NCBI GenBank assembly: GCA_002426795.1
Contig: DINQ01000020.1
Span: 195,017-259,016 of the forward strand
Direction of reading: 5' to 3'
DNA: 64,000 bases
Source: Bacteroidales bacterium UBA5536
GTDB taxonomy: Bacteria; Bacteroidota; Bacteroidia; Bacteroidales; F082
In this document: positions 59,594 through 64,000 of the stretch, piece after piece
How positions within the stretch are numbered: position 1 is the first letter of the stretch
How the letters are laid out: each line of letters starts with the position of its first letter
Translations under genes and position numbers: made by a program
The notes under the pieces: model-generated
Database searches by the model: none
Told to the model about the DNA's origin: nothing
What the model saw: only the letters and a program-made list of their open reading frames with translations

Positions 59594-61498
59594 ATGATTA
59601 TGAATACATATAAAGTAACTGATGAATGTATTAGTTGCCATGCTTGTGTAGAAGTGGCAAAAGACAATTTTGAAATGGGTGAAAAAATTGCCTATGTTAA
59701 TAAACAGCCTGAAAATGAAACGGAAGAAAAGCTTTGTAGTGAGGCATTAGATGTATGTCCGGTTAATGCAATTGAAAGTGAAGAAAACAGCATTACCACA
59801 GAAAAAAAAGCACCTATTCTTGCTAAAAGCAATGTTAAGGATACTCTTGATAAATATCCGCATTTAAAAGATGTTCTGATTGGTTTCTCAGAGAAATTTA
59901 AAAAACTACTTAATCCGGTAATGTATAATACTTTGGCTCGGTTTGCAAGTTTTAATGAGGCTGCAACAGTAAGCGGTATTTCAGTATGTGAGATACTTCA
60001 TGTATTAAATAAAGCCAATGGCACAGAAAATCTCTTACATAAAATAGCACCGGAATGTGTTAAAACAGAACAAGATTTTGATATATTTTCTTTTAGCCAG
60101 GAGATAACCTGGGAAGAAACCACGGAACGTTATATATACAATAACGAAAGTATGCCGGATTTAATTGAAAAACTTTCAAAACTGAAACCACAGGAGAATA
60201 TTGTTTTGATTTCAGTAAATGAACCGGTTGAATTAATAAAAACAGCTATTGGCTTTGAATTTAAAGTAAATATTGAAAAAACAAGAGAATATCGTGTATC
60301 TGTTTTCAATCCGGAAAACGAAAAAGATATTAATTGGCGTGAAAGAAAAGACGAGTTTGAGCAACTTGATGTAAGGACGATGCAAACCGACCCTTTCGAT
60401 ATTATCATTCAAAAAGCGTATGCAACGGCAGAAGATGACGGCTTTGTCCTCATTCAGCGTTTTGAGCCGTATCCTATGATAAATATGCTTGCAGAAATGG
60501 GATTTGAACATGACACTGAATACGTTTCACAAGCTGAGATTTGGGTATATTTCTACAAGAAACCATTAAGTGAAACAGATGATAATTCAAAAAACAAAAC
60601 TGAGGTAGTTATCCAGTCAGCTACACCGGTTGCATATCCGGTAATTATGAAAATGTTACAGTCGGATGTAATAAGAAAAAAAATAAAAATAAAAGAACTA
60701 AAAGTTTGGGAAGAAACGGAAAAACACCTGGCATGGATTGCAAACGGAAAAGCAGACATTAGTTTTTCAGCTTTGATTACTTCAATAAAATTACAAAATG
60801 CAGATATAAAAATTCCGGCTCTATTTGTTTGGGATAATTTTGTAATTCTAACAAGATATAAAGCAGAAGGGTTCGAAGATATTAAAGGCAAAACAATTTA
60901 CACACCTTTATTTGAAGAAGCACCACCAACAAAAATCACAAAATATTTGATAAAAGCCCAGGGTTTAAATCCTGATGATTTCAATTTTACTTATGGTAAA
61001 CCATTCGGAAGACCCGAAGAAATATATGCCGCTTTTGTTCAAGGTGTTGCTGACACAGTGATTCTGAGAGAACCGGAGGCAAGTTATGCACTTAAAATAA
61101 TGCAGGACAGAAGTGAAGCTGTATCGGTTATTTCGTATAATGAGGTTTGGAACGAAGTAAATCCTGGTTTTGGTAGTTTTCCAAATGCAGGAGTTGTATT
61201 TAAAGGTGACTTTATTAAAAATAATCCTGAATTATCAAAAGTGTTTTTAGATGAACTAAGAAATTCAATTGACTGGGTAAATCAAAATAAATCAGACGCA
61301 GCCAATTTATCATTCGATATGATGCGACAGCCTGCTGACAGAGTTAAATTATTCCTTAACAGGGTTAATTTTGATTATGTTAGTGGAGAGGCTTTAGTTA
61401 AAAAAGTTAAAGATTATATGAGAGTATTAGAGCAACAAAATATCATTGATAGCAAATTGGACGAAAGATATTATGATATTTTTAGAATATATTCTTAG
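59594..61498 (+). CDS. Fusion: ferredoxin - DUF1858-like - DUF2249-like - ABC-type substrate-binding domain (cytoplasmic)
   Basis: 634 aa, no signal peptide. Residues 1-62 are a single-cluster 4Fe-4S ferredoxin (Cys12, 15, 18 in CISCHAC; Cys55-Pro in VCPVNAI; extra Cys48). Residues about 80-140 resemble DUF1858 (YPHLKDVLIGFSEKFKKLLN, FASFNEAATVSGISV). Residues about 250-335 resemble DUF2249 (QLDVRTMQTDPFDIII, GFVLIQRFEPYPMINMLAEM). Residues about 345-600 resemble NMT1/SsuA-type substrate-binding proteins (GKADISFSALITSI, EAPPTKITKYLIKAQGLNPD). DUF1858 and DUF2249 recur in NO/nitrogen-oxide stress regulons. A periplasmic-type binding fold fused to a ferredoxin in the cytoplasm is very odd. Alternative start at 59,600. 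Confidence 0.85.
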   Translation: MIMNTYKVTDECISCHACVEVAKDNFEMGEKIAYVNKQPENETEEKLCSEALDVCPVNAIESEENSITTEKKAPILAKSNVKDTLDKYPHLKDVLIGFSEKFKKLLNPVMYNTLARFASFNEAATVSGISVCEILHVLNKANGTENLLHKIAPECVKTEQDFDIFSFSQEITWEETTERYIYNNESMPDLIEKLSKLKPQENIVLISVNEPVELIKTAIGFEFKVNIEKTREYRVSVFNPENEKDINWRERKDEFEQLDVRTMQTDPFDIIIQKAYATAEDDGFVLIQRFEPYPMINMLAEMGFEHDTEYVSQAEIWVYFYKKPLSETDDNSKNKTEVVIQSATPVAYPVIMKMLQSDVIRKKIKIKELKVWEETEKHLAWIANGKADISFSALITSIKLQNADIKIPALFVWDNFVILTRYKAEGFEDIKGKTIYTPLFEEAPPTKITKYLIKAQGLNPDDFNFTYGKPFGRPEEIYAAFVQGVADTVILREPEASYALKIMQDRSEAVSVISYNEVWNEVNPGFGSFPNAGVVFKGDFIKNNPELSKVFLDELRNSIDWVNQNKSDAANLSFDMMRQPADRVKLFLNRVNFDYVSGEALVKKVKDYMRVLEQQNIIDSKLDERYYDIFRIYS

Positions 61499-61537
61499 AC
61501 AATAAATTGTCCTGTTAATATGTGTAAGAATTAATTT

Positions 61538-62728
61538 ATGTCAGGATTCACAAATAATAAACAGAAACGTATTGAAAAATTAAAGGAGGTTTCAGTCCTG
61601 ATATTGAAAACCGGGAATGCACATTCTTTTATTGTAGAGAATAAGGATTTTATTTCTACTGTAATACCAACTGATTTTATAACCCTGTTTGATGAAATTA
61701 TTCAGGATGGATATTACATTAAGGATATTAAAGTTTTAACCAATAAAATCCTGAATATCTTTCATGTTTCAATCAGAAATTATAAAAGAATTGAACCGGA
61801 ACCGGATTCGTTTCTTGGATTGCTTGAGAAGAACAATCATGAAATGGAAATACTTTTAGGTGAAATACGTCCGGTTTTCAAATTATTTGTAAAAGACAAT
61901 CATAATAAAGACTATCAAAATAAACTTAGTGTATTATTTCGAAAACTTGAAGATTTTGTAAAGCTATATACTATCAAAGAAAATATTCTTTTCCCGATAA
62001 TTGAACAGACTTGGCCTGACTATCGTTGTTTGCAGATTATGTGGTCATTTCATGATGACATTCGCAGGAATATTAAAATAGTCATTGCCCAATTAAGTAA
62101 AGGACAAATAAATTTCAAGTCATTTAATAAATGTGTTGGCGATATCTTTTTCAATATGCTGGCAATAAAATTCAGGGACGAACGGATTCTTTTTCCATAC
62201 ATTCTTGACACAATAAGCAAAAGCCAGTTAGAAACAATGAATCGATTAGGTGCAGAACTTGGCTATCCGTATGTTCAGCCTGATTTGAAAATTTACAACA
62301 ATGACGAACAGGAGTTAAATAATAATTTTGTTAATCTTGGAACCGGAAAAGTCAGTGTTGAACAAATCAAACTAATCTTTAATCATCTTCTGGTCGATAT
62401 CACTTTTGTAGATGAAAACAACAAGGTTTGCTATTTTTCAACTCCACCAAAGCGTATCTTCCCCCGAACAACTTCAATAATTGGTCGTGAAGTTAAGAAT
62501 TGTCACCCACCGGAAAGTGTCCATGTAGTAGAACGGATTGTCGAATCCTTTAGAACAGGGGAAAAAGACAAAGCTGAATTCTGGATTAAAATGAAAGGTG
62601 AATATATCTTGATTCAATACTTTGCCGTTCGAAACGAGCACGGTACCTACAAAGGGATTATAGAAGTATCACAGGAAATATCAGGAATTAAATCACTTGA
62701 AGGTGAAAAAAGATTGTTAGATTGGTAG
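61538..62728 (+). CDS. DUF438 - hemerythrin - PAS protein
   Basis: 396 aa, cytoplasmic. Residues about 10-80 resemble DUF438 (TDFITLFDEIIQDGYYIKDIKV). Residues about 90-235 form a hemerythrin-like four-helix bundle with His/Glu iron-ligand candidates in EKNNHEMEIL, IKENILFPIIEQ, WSFHDDIRR and FRDERILFPYIL. Residues about 265-385 are a PAS_10 domain (VDITFVDENNKVCYFSTPPK ... FWIKMKGEYILIQYFAVRNE). The same three-domain architecture is found with NO-responsive regulons in other bacteria and may bind NO or O2. Last gene of the operon, 39 bp after the fusion gene. Confidence 0.9.
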   Translation: MSGFTNNKQKRIEKLKEVSVLILKTGNAHSFIVENKDFISTVIPTDFITLFDEIIQDGYYIKDIKVLTNKILNIFHVSIRNYKRIEPEPDSFLGLLEKNNHEMEILLGEIRPVFKLFVKDNHNKDYQNKLSVLFRKLEDFVKLYTIKENILFPIIEQTWPDYRCLQIMWSFHDDIRRNIKIVIAQLSKGQINFKSFNKCVGDIFFNMLAIKFRDERILFPYILDTISKSQLETMNRLGAELGYPYVQPDLKIYNNDEQELNNNFVNLGTGKVSVEQIKLIFNHLLVDITFVDENNKVCYFSTPPKRIFPRTTSIIGREVKNCHPPESVHVVERIVESFRTGEKDKAEFWIKMKGEYILIQYFAVRNEHGTYKGIIEVSQEISGIKSLEGEKRLLDW

Positions 62729-63063
62729 TTTATGTTGATGGATGAAAGGAATAAAACTAATTGTCCTAGTAAACCTACCCAGTTTATAAGCACATTGCCA
62801 AAGCCGCACAAGCCAAAGCTATTTCCTAAGCTTTGTCAAAGAGCTTACAAAGCTCCTGCATATTTTGAGAATTATTTAATAAATTTACTGATGTAAAGAA
62901 ATAATACTCAAACCAAACATATTGACAATAATTAGAAAACAAAAAGTGATAATGTCACAAGACTTCAAAATTTCTATTGTTTTTTGCGGACAGAAAGACA
63001 AAAACACCAGGTGGTAATAACTAAGCATTCTGACTGGACGCAGTCCGTTGTCTGAATGCAGTG
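62729..63063. other. Intergenic gap before the right flanking repeat
   Basis: Holds the 26-bp CACATTGCCAAAGCC repeat at 62,791-62,816 and an imperfect hairpin at 63,026-63,058 (GGAC/GTCC inner stem, CATTC/GAATG outer stem) right before the long repeat. I see no gene. Confidence 0.6.
62791..62816 (+). repeat. Short dispersed repeat CACATTGCCAAAGCC, right copy
   Basis: 25 of 26 bases match 47,345-47,370, same orientation, so the pair also brackets the two operons. Confidence 0.6.
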
Positions 63064-63758
63064 TTGACGATTTATCCTCGTAAGCGAAGCGAAACGGGAA
63101 ACCGGGACAGCATATGGGGAATGATAGGAAAAGCTTGTTTTGTTTTGGAATGAAAGCGGCGGGCTGCGGGCTTTGGCGATGGCCAGGATAATTAGCTCGG
63201 CTTTTTGAAAAACACACCCCTCACCGGCTTCGCCCCTGTCCAACTGACAGGATTATATATGTAAATAAGATGTAAAAAGTTGTCAGGTGGAATTCCGCGT
63301 GGCCACCGCGCGGGGTTGATAGACTATTTTGTCCTGACGAAATGGAGACTGCCATGTCGTTTGTTGTCGCACGCTCCAACAAACCCAACGCTTTTCTTGC
63401 AACGCTATTTACACTCCATCTAAATTATGTTGCAAGCTTTTTGCAAAAGAAAAAGTTTTTCTACTTTTATGCTATTGAAAAACCAGCGCCCGCTGGCATG
63501 GCTCGCTCGCTCGCAGCAGCCGGGGAAAAGGAAGGAATTTGGCGGAAGGCCATCCGGTAGCTCTCAGGATGGCAAAAGAAATGGTGTCGCGCAAGCGACC
63601 ATGATATTATTGTATAAAAATGAAACGAAACCGCATGAAGCGAACGATGATAATGGAAAACTACCCTTGTGGCTCCAATGCTAAAACGACTGGACTTGCA
63701 TTTAGCATGCCTTTTTTTGGCGAGCTAAATGCCATAGGGGTGCGTTTAGCAAGTAGTT
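63064..63758 (+). repeat. Island-flanking long repeat, right copy, intact
   Basis: 695 bp, uninterrupted. Aligns gap-free in three blocks to the left copy (45,226-45,480; 46,598-46,690; 46,861-47,238). Starts TTGACGATTTATCCTCG and ends with the hairpin GCATTTAGCATGCC/GGCGAGCTAAATGC and GCGTTTAGCAAGTAGTT. After GTT the two copies have unrelated sequence. Open frames of 72 and 85 residues inside have no start signals and are not called as genes. Confidence 0.9.
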
Positions 63759-63810
63759 GGCATTCATTGTAAGAAACATCCTGCATATCATAAACATAAA
63801 CTGAATAATC

Positions 63811-64000
63811 ATGAAAGTAATCCTACCAAGCCATTTTAAGTTAAAAGAAAAGATTGGCAAAGACTTCATATATCAATTAGGTTTTGACAAGCATGAAATA
63901 GACGGAACACTTGAAGAATATTCTTTTAATAGAGTAAATGGTTACGTTTTGACTGAAAATGGTGGTAGTGATATATTGATTACTTCAAATAAAAATTGGT
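63811..64000 (+). CDS. Partial gene of unknown function after the repeat end
   Basis: 63 residues before the window ends (MKVILPSHFKLKEKIGKDFI..., FNRVNGYVLTENGGSDILI). Strongly AT-rich, no signal peptide, family not recognised. It begins 52 bp after the GTT at which the long repeat stops, the distance seen for genes in integron-type cassettes, so it may be a cassette-borne ORF. The start is supported by the absence of another ATG in frame. Confidence 0.6.
   Translation, partial: MKVILPSHFKLKEKIGKDFIYQLGFDKHEIDGTLEEYSFNRVNGYVLTENGGSDILITSNKNW

Overview
The window is a Bacteroidota chromosome segment, most likely from an anaerobic or microaerobic environmental Bacteroidales/Marinilabiliales-type organism. 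Three things point there. Promoters repeatedly show the Bacteroidota -7 element TAnnTTTG. Secreted proteins carry type IX secretion (T9SS) C-terminal sorting domains. Several small families typical of the phylum are present (DUF3822, DUF2795, DUF4249-like lipoprotein, short AMP nucleosidase, Bacteroidota PurL).

Positions 1-41,250 are ordinary, dense core genome: a membrane sensor (partial), a HExxH protease/propeller/barrel protein, an RluA-type pseudouridine synthase, panB, dnaK, T9SS proteins, a methyltransferase, a LolD/MacB-type ATPase, a cobalamin adenosyltransferase, rsmD with DUF3822, a TPR-PAS hybrid kinase, AMP nucleosidase, holA, two long-chain acyl-CoA ligases, an SDR, purL, a CDF transporter, metX, lipoproteins, trxB and tRNA-Pro(GGG). 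Inside it, 35,070-39,723 (minus strand) is a compact signalling operon. It is headed by a stand-alone cobalamin-binding protein with the W-x9-EH and ExHxxG signatures of CarH-type B12 photosensors but no DNA-binding domain. An unknown helical protein, a cytoplasmic histidine kinase, a receiver-kinase hybrid and a lipoprotein follow.

From about 41,260 the window becomes accessory. A 21-bp tandem repeat follows the tRNA, then a truncated IS256-type element abuts a RelA/SpoT gene that has lost its catalytic N-terminal half. A low-GC T9SS protein is followed by about 2.5 kb of noncoding, hairpin-rich repeat mosaic (45,036-47,587).

Between 47,588 and 62,728 lie two operons. The first is a TetR-controlled RND efflux operon (tetR, cupin, 4-TM protein, TolC, MFP, RND pump, DUF2141, OMPLA-like barrel, short tetR). 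The second is an Rrf2/NsrR-like controlled operon built round an unusual heme-copper/NO-reductase-type enzyme. Its catalytic subunit has Asp in place of the first CuB/FeB histidine, and its cupredoxin subunit has lost the CuA cysteines. Downstream are a cupin paralogous to the one in the efflux operon, a ferredoxin-DUF1858-DUF2249-substrate-binding-protein fusion, and a DUF438-hemerythrin-PAS protein. Together they read as a nitric-oxide or reactive-nitrogen response module.

The 15-kb block is bracketed by direct copies of a long repeat (45,226-47,238 interrupted; 63,064-63,758 intact, roughly 95% identical without indels in the aligned parts). Both copies stop abruptly at the same GTT after a strong hairpin, which resembles an integron attC-like or other site-specific recombination end. 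A new partial low-GC gene starts about 50 bp after the right copy.
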